64,000 bases of DNA, from NCBI GenBank assembly GCA_019415335.1, contig DXKH01000082.1, positions 84,552 to 148,551 of the forward strand, read 5' to 3'. The position numbers and the translations under genes were made by a program. This document shows positions 11,769 to 20,772 of the stretch, piece after piece. The DNA is from Citrobacter sp. (GTDB lineage Bacteria > Pseudomonadota > Gammaproteobacteria > Enterobacterales > Enterobacteriaceae). The notes beneath the pieces were generated by a model that made no database searches, was not told where the DNA came from, and saw nothing but the letters and a program-made list of their open reading frames with translations. Position 1 is the first letter of the stretch, and the number at the start of each line of letters is the position of its first letter.

Positions 11769-13586
11769 ATGTTGAACGCCTGGCACCTACCGGTTGCCCC
11801 ATTTGTTAAGCAAAACAAAGAACAACTGACCATTACGCTCTGGCTGACGGGGGAGAACCTGCCGCAGCGCGTTACGCTACGTGCGGAAAATGACAACGAA
11901 GAAATCGCGCTGGCAATGCATAAACTGCGCACGCAGCCGTCTCCGGGCGTGACCGCCTGGCGCGCGGCGATTGATCTTCGTAGCGGACAGCCGCGTCGAC
12001 GCTACAGTTTCAAGCTACTCTGGCTCGATCGTCAGTGGTGGTTTACGCCGCAAGGATTCAGCCGTTTTCCGCCCGCTCGTCTGGAGCAATTTGCCGTGGA
12101 CGCGCCGGACAGCGGACCGCAGTGGGTAGCCGATCAGGTTTTCTACCAAATCTTTCCTGACCGTTTTGCCCGCAGTGCGTCACGCGACGCGCAGCAGGAT
12201 AAGGTCTATTACCATCACGCCGCCGGGCAAGAGATTGTGCTACGTGACTGGGATGAACCGTTGACCGCGCAAGCTGGCGGCTCCACGTTTTATGGCGGCG
12301 ACCTCGACGGCATCAGCGAAAAGCTGCCGTACCTGAAAAAGCTGGGCGTCACCGCGCTGTATCTGAACCCGGTATTCACTGCCCCGAGCGTGCATAAATA
12401 TGATACCGAGGATTATCGCCATGTTGACCCGCAGTTTGGCGGCGACCCGGCGCTGCTGCGTCTGCGGCTGAAAACTCAACAGCAGGGGATGCGGCTGGTG
12501 CTGGACGGCGTGTTTAACCATAGCGGCGATTCTCACGCGTGGTTCGATCGTCATCAGCGTGGCTCCGGCGGCGCGTGCCACCATCCGGATTCTCCCTGGC
12601 GTGACTGGTACAGTTTTTCGCCGGACGGCGTTGCGCTGGACTGGCTGGGCTACTCCAGCCTGCCGAAGTTGGATTATCAGTCCGAAAGTCTGATCAACGA
12701 AATGTATCGCGGCGAAGACAGTATTGTTCGCCACTGGCTGAAAGCGCCATGGAATATGGACGGCTGGCGGCTGGACGTCGTGCATATGCTGGGCGAAGCG
12801 GGCGGTGCGCGTAATAATCTTCAGCATGTCGCCGGGATTACTCAGGCGGCGAAAGAAACGCAGCCAGAAGCCTATGTCTTTGGCGAACACTTTGGTGACG
12901 CGAGGCAGTGGCTACAGGCGGATGCAGAAGATGCGGCCATGAACTACCGTGGCTTCACCTTTCCGCTGTGGGGTTTTCTTGCCAATACCGATATCTCTTA
13001 CGATCCCCAGCAGATTGACGCGCAGACCTGTATGGCGTGGATGGATAACTACCGCGCCGGGCTCTCCCATCAACAGCAGTTGCGGATGTTCAACCAGCTC
13101 GACAGCCACGATACCGCTCGTTTCAAATCGCTGTTGGGTAACGATGTCGCCCGCCTGCCGCTGGCGGTGGTCTGGCTGTTTAGCTGGCCCGGCGTGCCCT
13201 GTATCTATTACGGCGATGAGGTGGGGCTGGATGGCAATAACGATCCGTTCTGCCGTAAGACGTTTCCCTGGCAGGTAGAAAAACAGGATGCCACATTGCT
13301 TGCCCTGTATCAGCGGATGGCGAAGCTGAGGCATAGCATCCCGGCGCTGCGCTACGGTGGATGTCAGGTTATCTATGCGGAAGATAACGTAGTGGTGTTT
13401 CTGCGCGTCTACCAGCAGCAGCGCGTGCTGGTAGCCATTAACCGCGGCAAGGCCTGTGAAGTGGTACTGCCAACTTCACCGCTGCTGAACGTGACAGAAT
13501 GGCGCTGTAAAGAAGGAAAAGGGCAGATGGCTGACGACGTCCTGATGCTGCCAGCGATTTCCGCCACCCTCTGGCTGAATCACTGA
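11769..13586 (+). CDS. malZ: Maltodextrin glucosidase MalZ
   Basis: Cytoplasmic glycoside hydrolase of family 13 that removes glucose from the reducing end of maltodextrins. It has 605 residues from the ATG ([15 protein letters not shown]), chosen over the GTG one codon upstream by comparison with E. coli and the AAAGGGG 7-14 bp before. An N-terminal beta domain precedes the barrel. Catalytic residues are the Asp of GWRLDVVH, the Glu of VFGEHFGD and the Asp of [11 protein letters not shown]. Its stop overlaps the end of the convergent LysR gene. Confidence 0.96.
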   Translation: MLNAWHLPVAPFVKQNKEQLTITLWLTGENLPQRVTLRAENDNEEIALAMHKLRTQPSPGVTAWRAAIDLRSGQPRRRYSFKLLWLDRQWWFTPQGFSRFPPARLEQFAVDAPDSGPQWVADQVFYQIFPDRFARSASRDAQQDKVYYHHAAGQEIVLRDWDEPLTAQAGGSTFYGGDLDGISEKLPYLKKLGVTALYLNPVFTAPSVHKYDTEDYRHVDPQFGGDPALLRLRLKTQQQGMRLVLDGVFNHSGDSHAWFDRHQRGSGGACHHPDSPWRDWYSFSPDGVALDWLGYSSLPKLDYQSESLINEMYRGEDSIVRHWLKAPWNMDGWRLDVVHMLGEAGGARNNLQHVAGITQAAKETQPEAYVFGEHFGDARQWLQADAEDAAMNYRGFTFPLWGFLANTDISYDPQQIDAQTCMAWMDNYRAGLSHQQQLRMFNQLDSHDTARFKSLLGNDVARLPLAVVWLFSWPGVPCIYYGDEVGLDGNNDPFCRKTFPWQVEKQDATLLALYQRMAKLRHSIPALRYGGCQVIYAEDNVVVFLRVYQQQRVLVAINRGKACEVVLPTSPLLNVTEWRCKEGKGQMADDVLMLPAISATLWLNH

Positions 13587-14482
13587 TACAGCCGCGCGAT
13601 GTCGTGGCTGGCAAACAGCGTCTCCCGCCACCAGCGGTGCGCCAGTCCGTTGCTGCTATCTCGCCATGCCACATAGGCGACATCTTTTTCGCGAAACGAG
13701 ATGACGCTTTTTTCGATCAGTTCGCCCGTGGCAAGCCACGGGCTGGCAATATGACGCGGGAGAAATCCGCAGCCCATCCCGGCGCGCAGCAGCGCCACTT
13801 TGCTGTGAAAATCATCGACATGGATCTGCGGCTGTTCTTCCATCAGGTTGGTTTGCAGCGGATGGCAAAAGCGTGCGCTGTCGCTGATGACAATGGCGCG
13901 GTGCAGGCAGAGTTGTTCATTCGTCAGCTTGTCAGAGATTCCTGCCAACGGGTGATCGGGCGCCACCACAAAGACATTATCCAGGGTACCTAACATTTTG
14001 TAGGACCATGCAGCGGATGTCGGCGGTTCGTTAATCGCGCCAAGAATAATATCCGCGCCATTATGCGTTAACTCTTCCCATGACCCTGCCAGTGTGTGGT
14101 ACGAAAATTTAAGCCGCGTCTGTTTGTTCAGCGCGTGGAAGGCGTCGATGAGGGGTAATAGCACCTCAAAGGGGAAGGAGACATCCAGCGCAATGACCAG
14201 CTCTTTCTCCCAGCCGGAGCTCAGTTGCAGCGCCTGCTTTTCCAGATCTTTTGCCGCGCTGAGCAGCAAACGCCCCTTTTCCAGCATCATCAGTCCGGTA
14301 TCGGTGAATTTGGCCCGATGCCCGGAGCGGTCAAGCAGTTCGATATTCAGGTCTTTTTCCAGCTTCTGAATCATATAGCTGAGTGCCGCGGGCGTCTTAA
14401 ACAACGATTCGGCTGCGGCGGCAAAAGTACCGTATTTGTCGATTGCGTCCAGGATAAGCAGAACGTCCAGATTAATGCGCAT
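13580..14482 (-). CDS. LysR-family transcriptional regulator
   Basis: Likely regulator of the divergent hydrolase cluster starting at 14752. The 300 residues from the ATG at 14482 have an N-terminal winged HTH (residues about 2-60, [32 protein letters not shown]) and a co-inducer-binding domain to the C-terminus. The frame extends 30 codons upstream, but LysR proteins begin near the HTH, so I use the internal ATG. The last seven bases overlap the 3' end of malZ on the opposite strand. The effector is unknown. Confidence 0.88.
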   Translation of the reverse strand: MRINLDVLLILDAIDKYGTFAAAAESLFKTPAALSYMIQKLEKDLNIELLDRSGHRAKFTDTGLMMLEKGRLLLSAAKDLEKQALQLSSGWEKELVIALDVSFPFEVLLPLIDAFHALNKQTRLKFSYHTLAGSWEELTHNGADIILGAINEPPTSAAWSYKMLGTLDNVFVVAPDHPLAGISDKLTNEQLCLHRAIVISDSARFCHPLQTNLMEEQPQIHVDDFHSKVALLRAGMGCGFLPRHIASPWLATGELIEKSVISFREKDVAYVAWRDSSNGLAHRWWRETLFASHDIARLYQ

Positions 14483-14645
14483 AGATTGAAAATATCCCTG
14501 AAAATAAACTCCTCTGTTGTACCGAATGCTGATACACAAAACCAGTGAAGAAATTAGACGGAAGAGGCGCATTTTTTTGAAGGTGTAAAGATATATCGCC
14601 GAAGACAGCTTATTTCATATGACGGTAAGTTTTCTTTAATAAGTC

Positions 14646-14667
14646 GTTAGAAATTTCCAACTATACT
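14646..14667 (+). promoter_or_regulatory. Candidate LysR-type operator and -10 before the hydrolase gene
   Basis: GTTAGAAATTTCCAAC (14646-14661) is a near-perfect 16-bp palindrome containing the LysR T-N11-A pattern. A -10-like TATACT follows at once (14662-14667). No good -35 is present, as expected for an activator-dependent promoter. An exact inverted copy of its left ten bases lies at 14720-14729. Confidence 0.5.
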
Positions 14668-14751
14668 AAACAGGCTTTCTGATTCAGGATTTGATGGCTG
14701 ACGGCGGATACCAGACGTCAATTTCTAACTCATTGATTAAGGAAGTATATT

Positions 14752-15393
14752 ATGTCTATTCGGGAACTGATTAATCCATCAAACTCGACGCTCATTTTTA
14801 TTGACCATCAGCCACAAATGGCATTTGGCGTGGCGAATATTGATCGCCAGACGCTGAAAAATAATACCGTTGCGCTGGCGAAGGCAGGCAAAATATTTAA
14901 TGTGCCGGTCATTTATACTTCGGTCGAAACAAAAAGTTTTAGTGGTTACATCTGGCCTGAGTTACTGGCTGTGCACCCGGAAGTGAAACCTATCGAACGT
15001 ACCTCCATGAACTCCTGGGAAGACGCGGCATTTGTGAAAGCCGTGGCGGCGACCGGGCGTAAAAAACTGATTATCTCTGCGCTATGGACCGAAGTGTGCC
15101 TGACCTTCCCGGCACTAATGGCGCTGGAAGCCGGTTACGAAGTGTATGTGGTCACGGACACCTCCGGCGGCACCTCCGTTGATGCGCATGAACGTGCCAT
15201 TGACCGTATGGTACAGGCCGGTGCCGTACCGGTGACCTGGCAGCAGGTTCTGCTGGAGTACCAGCGTGACTGGTCACGCAAAGAGACCTATGACGCGGTG
15301 ATGGATCTGGTTCGTGAACACAGCGGCGCTTACGGTATGGGCGTGGATTATGCCTACACCCTGGTGCATGGCGCGCCGGAACGCAAAGCCTGA
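14752..15393 (+). CDS. Isochorismatase-family hydrolase (YcaC-like)
   Basis: Cysteine hydrolase of the isochorismatase superfamily, probably acting on a small amide, ester or related compound. The 213 residues show the fold's catalytic Asp in FIDHQP (D18), R83 in the zone of the usual basic residue, and the nucleophile C116 in LWTEVCLTFPA preceded by the cis-peptide region. The protein aligns with YcaC along its whole length. SD AAGGAAG lies seven bases before the ATG. It is the first gene of the run hydrolase, ABM protein, amidohydrolase. The substrate cannot be read from sequence. Confidence 0.85.
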   Translation: MSIRELINPSNSTLIFIDHQPQMAFGVANIDRQTLKNNTVALAKAGKIFNVPVIYTSVETKSFSGYIWPELLAVHPEVKPIERTSMNSWEDAAFVKAVAATGRKKLIISALWTEVCLTFPALMALEAGYEVYVVTDTSGGTSVDAHERAIDRMVQAGAVPVTWQQVLLEYQRDWSRKETYDAVMDLVREHSGAYGMGVDYAYTLVHGAPERKA

Positions 15394-15533
15394 TTCTGAA
15401 TTAAAAACCAGGAAAATCCATTCATTGATTTTCGGCTGATGATCACAAGGAAGGAAAAGCCACGTTTTTTCCTTCCTTGTCAGCAGTCTGATGGCGGGGC
15501 AACCCGCCATTAACCTTCGGCAAGGAACTTTTC

Positions 15534-16079
15534 ATGGCGCAGAACACACATGTGACGCTGGTGATTACGCATACGCTGCAGCCCGACCAGGCGGCACGTT
15601 ATGAGCTATGGTTGGGGAAAATCATGCCAGTCGCGGCAGCGTTTCCCGGACATCTTGGGGCGAATGTGATTCGCCCGACGGATGGGCAAAATCTGTGGAA
15701 CATCATTATTCGCTTCGACACGCTCGAGCATCTCTATAACTGGACGCAATCAGATACGCGACGGCTCCTGGTTGAAGAGATCGCTCCGCTGCTGGCGGAA
15801 GGCGATAAAACCGAGATCCACACCGAAGCGGCATTCTGGTTTACGCCCCCCGCGCCGCATGTCCGTCAACCGCTGCGCTGGAAGCAGTTTCTGATCACCC
15901 TGTTGGTTATCTTCCCCAGCACCAATCTGGTGCCGTGGCTGACCGGCATGCTATTGCCGTCGCTGAAGGGAACGCTATTACTGCATCTGATCAACGATGC
16001 CTGTGTGGTTGCGCTGGTGGTCTGGTTGTGGATGCCCATCGTAACCCGTTTGTTTGCCGGTTGGCTGAAAAAAGCCTGA
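15534..16079 (+). CDS. Antibiotic biosynthesis monooxygenase-like domain protein with two membrane segments
   Basis: The 181 residues fall into two parts. Residues 6-105 resemble the ABM/EthD-like ferredoxin fold (THVTLVITHTLQPDQAARYE, then FPGHLGANVIRP and WNIIIRFDTLEHLYNW), a small dimeric domain that can oxidise quinol-like compounds or simply bind ligands. Residues 117-137 and 147-170 are two hydrophobic helices, so the protein is membrane anchored. It lies 21 bp before the amidohydrolase and 140 bp after the hydrolase. Function is unproven. Confidence 0.7.
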   Translation: MAQNTHVTLVITHTLQPDQAARYELWLGKIMPVAAAFPGHLGANVIRPTDGQNLWNIIIRFDTLEHLYNWTQSDTRRLLVEEIAPLLAEGDKTEIHTEAAFWFTPPAPHVRQPLRWKQFLITLLVIFPSTNLVPWLTGMLLPSLKGTLLLHLINDACVVALVVWLWMPIVTRLFAGWLKKA

Positions 16080-16100
16080 TCGGTTCGTCAGGAGAGTGTT

Positions 16101-17969
16101 ATGTCTCAAACTGCCTCATTGATTCTGACCCACGGAAAAATACATACCCTTGATAGCCACCGCCCGCAGGCTGACGCCGTGGCGATCAAGGACGGAAAAA
16201 TTCTCGCGACGGGAACGCACGAGCAGGTGATGCGTTTTGCCGCAGACGGTACACAGGTGGTTGATCTTAAAGGTCACACTGTGATTCCGGGACTTAATGA
16301 TTCCCACCTGCATCTGATCCGCGGTGGGTTGAATTACAATCTTGAGCTGCGCTGGGAAGGGGTACCCTCGCTGGCCGATGCGCTGCGTATGCTGAAAGAG
16401 CAGGCTGATCGCACTCCGTCACCACAATGGGTTCGCGTGGTGGGCGGCTGGAGTGAGTTTCAGTTTGCCGAACGCCGGATGCCGACGCTGGAAGAGCTCA
16501 ACGATGCCGCGCCGGATACCCCTGTTTTCGTGCTGCACCTGTACGACCGTGCGCTGTTAAACCGCGCGGCGCTGAAAGCCGTGGGGTACACCAAAGCGAC
16601 ACCCGATCCGGCGGGCGGCGAGATCGTCCGCGATGGCAACGGTAACCCCACCGGGATGCTGATCGCCAAACCTAACGCCATGATCCTTTACTCGACGCTG
16701 GCGAAAGGGCCAAAACTGCCGCTGGAGATGCAGGTGAACTCCACTCGCCAGTTTATGCGTGAACTGAATCGTCTCGGACTGACCAGCGCCATCGACGCCG
16801 GCGGCGGTTTCCAGAACTACCCGGAAGACTACGAGATCATCGAGCAACTGCATGCCAAAAATCAGATGACGGTGCGTATTGCCTATAACCTGTTTACTCA
16901 GCGGCCGAAGCAGGAACTGGAGGATTTTGAGCGCTGGACCGATATGCTCAAGCCGGGGCTGGGGACCGATTTCTACCGTGCAAACGGGGCTGGAGAGATG
17001 CTGGTCTTCTCCGCAGCGGACTTCGAAGACTTCCTGCAACCGCGCCCGGATTTGCCACAAGGGATGGAGGATGAACTGGAGCGTGTGGTACGCCATCTGG
17101 TGGAACATCGCTGGCCGTTTCGTCTGCATGCCACTTACGATGAGTCGATCAGCCGGATGCTGGATGTGTTTGAGAGAGTGAACCGTGATATTCCGTTCAA
17201 TGGTCTGCACTGGTTCTTCGACCACGCCGAAACCATCAGCGAGCGCAATATCGATCGCGTGAAAGCGCTGGGCGGCGGCATTGCGGTACAGCATCGTATG
17301 GCCTTCCAGGGCGAATACTTTATTGACCGCTACGGGAAAGAGGCGGTGAAACAGACGCCGCCGGTAGCGAAAATGTTGGCCGCCGGGGTGCCGGTGGGGC
17401 TCGGAACAGATGCCACTCGCGTTGCCAGCTATAACCCGTGGACGGCGCTGTACTGGCTGGTTTCCGGGCGCACGGTCGGTGGGACGGCGATGTATGACGA
17501 TAACAACCGTCTGCCACGCGACGTGGCGCTGGAACTGTGGACGGCGGGGAGCGCGTGGTTTTCCAGCGAGCAGGGCAAAAAAGGGCGCATTGCTAAAGAT
17601 CAACTGGCCGACCTGGTGGTGCTGTCAAAAGACTACTTCAGCGTCACGGAAGAGGAGATCAAAGGTATTGAGTCGGTGATGACAATTGTCGATGGCAAAG
17701 TAGTGTATGCCGCCGGACAGTTTACTCCGTTGGCACCGCCGGCGATCCCGGTCGTCCCGGACTGGTCTCCGGTGGTGAAAGTACCGGGGCACTATCGCTC
17801 GGCACCGCCAGCCGCCGCGAAAGTGGGTGCCGTAGTGCAGATGCACCAGTGTTGCGGGAGCTGTGGTGTGCACGGTCATCAGCATGATATCGCCCGCCAG
17901 TCGGGGATCCCGGTGTCCGACGATCGGGCTTTCTGGGGCGCGCTCGGCTGCTCGTGCTTCGCGTTCTAA
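16101..17969 (+). CDS. Amidohydrolase, YtcJ-like, with Cys/His-rich C-terminal tail
   Basis: Metal-dependent hydrolase of the amidohydrolase superfamily (amidohydrolase_3 type, 622 residues). An N-terminal beta sandwich (ILTHGKIHTLD) leads to the first metal motif NDSHLHL (H69, H71). Later come FDHAET and the Asp of GLGTDATR in the barrel. The end of the beta sandwich follows near residue 560. The last 42 residues are unusual: C584, C585, C588, H591, H593, H595, C617 and C619 could bind another metal. No signal peptide is evident. Likely co-transcribed with the two upstream genes. Substrate unknown. Confidence 0.82.
   Translation: MSQTASLILTHGKIHTLDSHRPQADAVAIKDGKILATGTHEQVMRFAADGTQVVDLKGHTVIPGLNDSHLHLIRGGLNYNLELRWEGVPSLADALRMLKEQADRTPSPQWVRVVGGWSEFQFAERRMPTLEELNDAAPDTPVFVLHLYDRALLNRAALKAVGYTKATPDPAGGEIVRDGNGNPTGMLIAKPNAMILYSTLAKGPKLPLEMQVNSTRQFMRELNRLGLTSAIDAGGGFQNYPEDYEIIEQLHAKNQMTVRIAYNLFTQRPKQELEDFERWTDMLKPGLGTDFYRANGAGEMLVFSAADFEDFLQPRPDLPQGMEDELERVVRHLVEHRWPFRLHATYDESISRMLDVFERVNRDIPFNGLHWFFDHAETISERNIDRVKALGGGIAVQHRMAFQGEYFIDRYGKEAVKQTPPVAKMLAAGVPVGLGTDATRVASYNPWTALYWLVSGRTVGGTAMYDDNNRLPRDVALELWTAGSAWFSSEQGKKGRIAKDQLADLVVLSKDYFSVTEEEIKGIESVMTIVDGKVVYAAGQFTPLAPPAIPVVPDWSPVVKVPGHYRSAPPAAAKVGAVVQMHQCCGSCGVHGHQHDIARQSGIPVSDDRAFWGALGCSCFAF
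17865..17898 (+). repeat. 34-bp direct repeat, copy 1 (inside amidohydrolase)
   Basis: Matches 22185-22218 at 32 of 34 positions, including 22 identical bases in a row (17870-17891). It encodes about residues 589-599 of the amidohydrolase, including the three tail histidines. Confidence 0.9.
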
Positions 17970-17979
17970 TCCCGCCTGA

Positions 17980-18015
17980 CAGCCTCTGCCTGTGCGCAGA
18001 GGCTGAATATATTTT
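17980..18015 (+). terminator. Terminator after the amidohydrolase
   Basis: Stem CAGCCTCTGC with GCAGAGGCTG (10 bp, loop of six), followed by AATATATTTT. It separates the hydrolase cluster from the DUF2339 gene. Confidence 0.75.
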
Positions 18016-18048
18016 CTGAAAAGTGGTTCACCCTGCTAACAGATATGG

Positions 18049-18068
18049 CACAAATGCAACAATTTGTG
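18049..18068. promoter_or_regulatory. Inverted repeat before the DUF2339 gene
   Basis: CACAAAT and ATTTGTG form a perfect 7-bp dyad around six bases, 37 bp before the start codon. It could be an operator or a leader hairpin. I see no regulator tied to it. Confidence 0.35.
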
Positions 18069-18105
18069 TCATTCTGGACTGTCTTAATACAGTGAAGGTG
18101 GATAC

Positions 18106-20772
18106 ATGGACGACCTTTTAATCCTTGGCTGCGTCTTTTTGTTCTTCGCGCTGGTGGTGGTGCCCATCCTGTCGATTATTGCTTTTAATCGCAGTTCGGC
18201 GACGCGCGATGAGCTTGCCCGGTTGCGCCGACGGGTAGAAGAGCTGGAGCAACGCGGCGTTGTTGCCCCCGCGATAACACCAGCGGCAGCGGTACCGGTT
18301 GAGCCTGCGGAGACGGTCATGGAGAGCGACCCAGCCCCGATCCCGGTGGCGGCGCCAGAACCTGAACCCAAACCGACTCTCGTCAATCCCTGGCGCTCGC
18401 ATACGCCGCAGAACGCGGCAAGCGCCGAGAAAATCGTCGAAAGAGAAGTCCCTGTTGCCACAGCGCAACCCTCTGCCTTTGGCGGTGTGATGTCATCGCT
18501 GGTGCGCTGGTTTATGCAGGGTAATCCTCTGGCTAAACTGGGGATCCTGCTTCTCTTCCTCGGTCTCAGTTTCCTGTTGCGCTATACGGTTGAACACTCC
18601 CTGTTCCCGCTTGAGCTGCGTCTGGTTGCGGCAGCGCTGTTTGCGATTGTCCTGCTGGCGATAGGCTGGCGTCTGCGGCATAAACAGCCAATCTATGCCC
18701 TCATTTTGCAGGGCGGAGCGACAGGTGCGCTCTATCTCACCGTCTTTGGTGCGTTTCGCCTCTGGCAAATGCTGCCGATGACGCTGGCCTTTGTGCTGCT
18801 GGTGGTTATCTGCGCGGCGAGCGTTGGACTGGCGATTCTGCAAAAAGCACTCAGTCTGGCGATGCTGGCGAGCCTCGGTGGCTATCTTGCTCCGTTGCTG
18901 CTTTCGACGGGAAGCGGGAACTATGTGGCGCTGTTCTCTTTCTATTTGCTGCTTTCGGTCGGCATTCTGGCGATCAGCGTCTGGCAACACTGGCGTGAGC
19001 TTAACCTGCTCGGGCTGCTCTTTACCTTTGGTGTAGGCGGTCTCTGGGGACTGGACGACTATCAGCCAGCGTATTACCTGAACTGCCAGTTGTTCCTGAT
19101 TGCCAACATTCTGCTTTTTGGCGTGCTGAGCGTGGCGTTGTCGCTGCGAGCGCAGGCGAAAGGCAAGCAGATTATCGATGGCGTTTTGCTGTTTGCGCCG
19201 CCGCTCATTGGCTTTGGCATGCAGTACGCCATCACCCGTCATTGGGAATACGGTCCGGCGCTCAGCGCGTTGGGCTTTGGTGGTTTTTATCTGGTGCTGG
19301 CATGGCTGGCATTACGCCGCTACCCGTCACTGGGTCGACCGCTGGTGCTGGCCGCGCTGGCGCTGGGCGGTGCGTTTACCACCCTTGCGATCCCACTGGC
19401 GCTGTCGGCGCAGTGGACGGCCATGGCTTGGGCGCTGGAAGGTCTGGGGATTTTGTGGCTGGGAGTGCAACAGCAGCAGCGACGCATGAGCTACAGCGGC
19501 ACCGCGCTGCTGGTGCTGGCGCTCGGCAGCGCGCTGTGGGCGCAGGCGAATGGCACTACCGCGCTTTCGCTGATGCTGATCTTTGCCGTCCTTAGCGTCT
19601 GCTGGTTGGCAGGGGCGTGGCTGTGGCGCAAGATTCATCTGCGCGGCAGCATGGGACTGCTGGCGGGCGGGGTGATTTTCTGGATTGTGGCGCTCGCTGG
19701 CGCAGCGAAGTGGCTGCTGACCACCGATTCTCAGGTGATGGCGGGCGTGCTGGCGCTGATGGCCGTGTCGGTCTGGGGCTGGCGATTAACCGCTTCTCGC
19801 CTGGCGTGGCAGGAACTGGATGCCAGTAAATGGCTGCTGTGGCCGATGATGCTGGTGGCGGTGCTATATCAGATTTCTCAGCAACAGATTTTCGCTGCCG
19901 GCTGGCAGAATCTGGCCTGGTGTCTGGCACTACCGGCGGCAGTGGCGTTGCTCTGGCGTGATGCTGAGGCGTTGCCGCCGCGTCTGTCCAGACTGGCGCA
20001 CCTTTCGTTCTTCTGGATGATTCTGCTGGCGCTGGCGGCGGAACTGTTCTGGTTTGCCCGCGATCTGCCGTGGGGAATGGCAGCCTGGGGAAGCGGTGTG
20101 GCGATGGCGGCAGGCGGGGGGCTGATTTTCCTCGTCTCGGTGGCCGTTCGCCGTCAGTTCTGGCCGTTCCGGGTCTGGCCCGCGCTGTATGCCTGTCAGG
20201 CGCTGATTCCCGTCGCGGCGGCGCTGGCCGTTCTGTTAGTACTGACCAATTTCCAGGACGGCGTGGTCTATCGTCAGACATATCTGCCGCTGATCAACCC
20301 GCTGGAAGAAGGCGCAGCTTTTGCGCTGCTGGGATTGATCGTGTTTTATCGTGCCTCCCAACGCTTTTTCCCGGTGCAGTTGTCGGTATGTCGTCCATGG
20401 CCTGTGGTTGCGTTGGTGGCACTCGGCTTCTGGTGGCTGAACGGCATGCTGCTGCGCGCGTTAGCCTGGTATGGCGACGTGGCGTGGAGCATGGAAGCGC
20501 TGTGGCACTCACGACTGATTCAGACCTGTTTTGCGTTGTTCTGGATGCTGGTGGCGCTGGTGGTGATGCTGCGGGCGACCCGCTATCGCTCTCGGCGTGA
20601 ATGGTTGTGTGGGGCGGTATTGTTAGGGGTTGTGATTGCGAAGCTGATGCTGGTGGACAGCGCGCGCGGTGGTGGCCTGGCGCGCGCGGTCGCGTTTATT
20701 GGTGTGGCTATACTGGTGCTCATTGTCGGGTATTTTTCACCGTTACCGCCCAAAGCTGGAGACGAAAAATGA
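18106..20772 (+). CDS. DUF2339 large polytopic membrane protein
   Basis: 888 residues. A first membrane helix (about 4-27) is followed by a short coiled coil (about 34-48, ELARLRRRVEELEQR), then a Pro/Ala/Glu-rich linker to about residue 120, and then more than 20 hydrophobic helices to the C-terminus. This is the DUF2339 layout. The family has no established function; the many short helices suggest a transporter or lipid/cell-envelope role, which is speculation. It overlaps the next gene by four bases (ATGA). The pair is flanked by the 34-bp repeats. Confidence 0.85.
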   Translation: MDDLLILGCVFLFFALVVVPILSIIAFNRSSATRDELARLRRRVEELEQRGVVAPAITPAAAVPVEPAETVMESDPAPIPVAAPEPEPKPTLVNPWRSHTPQNAASAEKIVEREVPVATAQPSAFGGVMSSLVRWFMQGNPLAKLGILLLFLGLSFLLRYTVEHSLFPLELRLVAAALFAIVLLAIGWRLRHKQPIYALILQGGATGALYLTVFGAFRLWQMLPMTLAFVLLVVICAASVGLAILQKALSLAMLASLGGYLAPLLLSTGSGNYVALFSFYLLLSVGILAISVWQHWRELNLLGLLFTFGVGGLWGLDDYQPAYYLNCQLFLIANILLFGVLSVALSLRAQAKGKQIIDGVLLFAPPLIGFGMQYAITRHWEYGPALSALGFGGFYLVLAWLALRRYPSLGRPLVLAALALGGAFTTLAIPLALSAQWTAMAWALEGLGILWLGVQQQQRRMSYSGTALLVLALGSALWAQANGTTALSLMLIFAVLSVCWLAGAWLWRKIHLRGSMGLLAGGVIFWIVALAGAAKWLLTTDSQVMAGVLALMAVSVWGWRLTASRLAWQELDASKWLLWPMMLVAVLYQISQQQIFAAGWQNLAWCLALPAAVALLWRDAEALPPRLSRLAHLSFFWMILLALAAELFWFARDLPWGMAAWGSGVAMAAGGGLIFLVSVAVRRQFWPFRVWPALYACQALIPVAAALAVLLVLTNFQDGVVYRQTYLPLINPLEEGAAFALLGLIVFYRASQRFFPVQLSVCRPWPVVALVALGFWWLNGMLLRALAWYGDVAWSMEALWHSRLIQTCFALFWMLVALVVMLRATRYRSRREWLCGAVLLGVVIAKLMLVDSARGGGLARAVAFIGVAILVLIVGYFSPLPPKAGDEK

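Noticed and set aside
16557..17603. Open frame of 348 codons antisense to the amidohydrolase
   Set aside because: No family match; the plus-strand gene has clear metal-binding motifs in frame.
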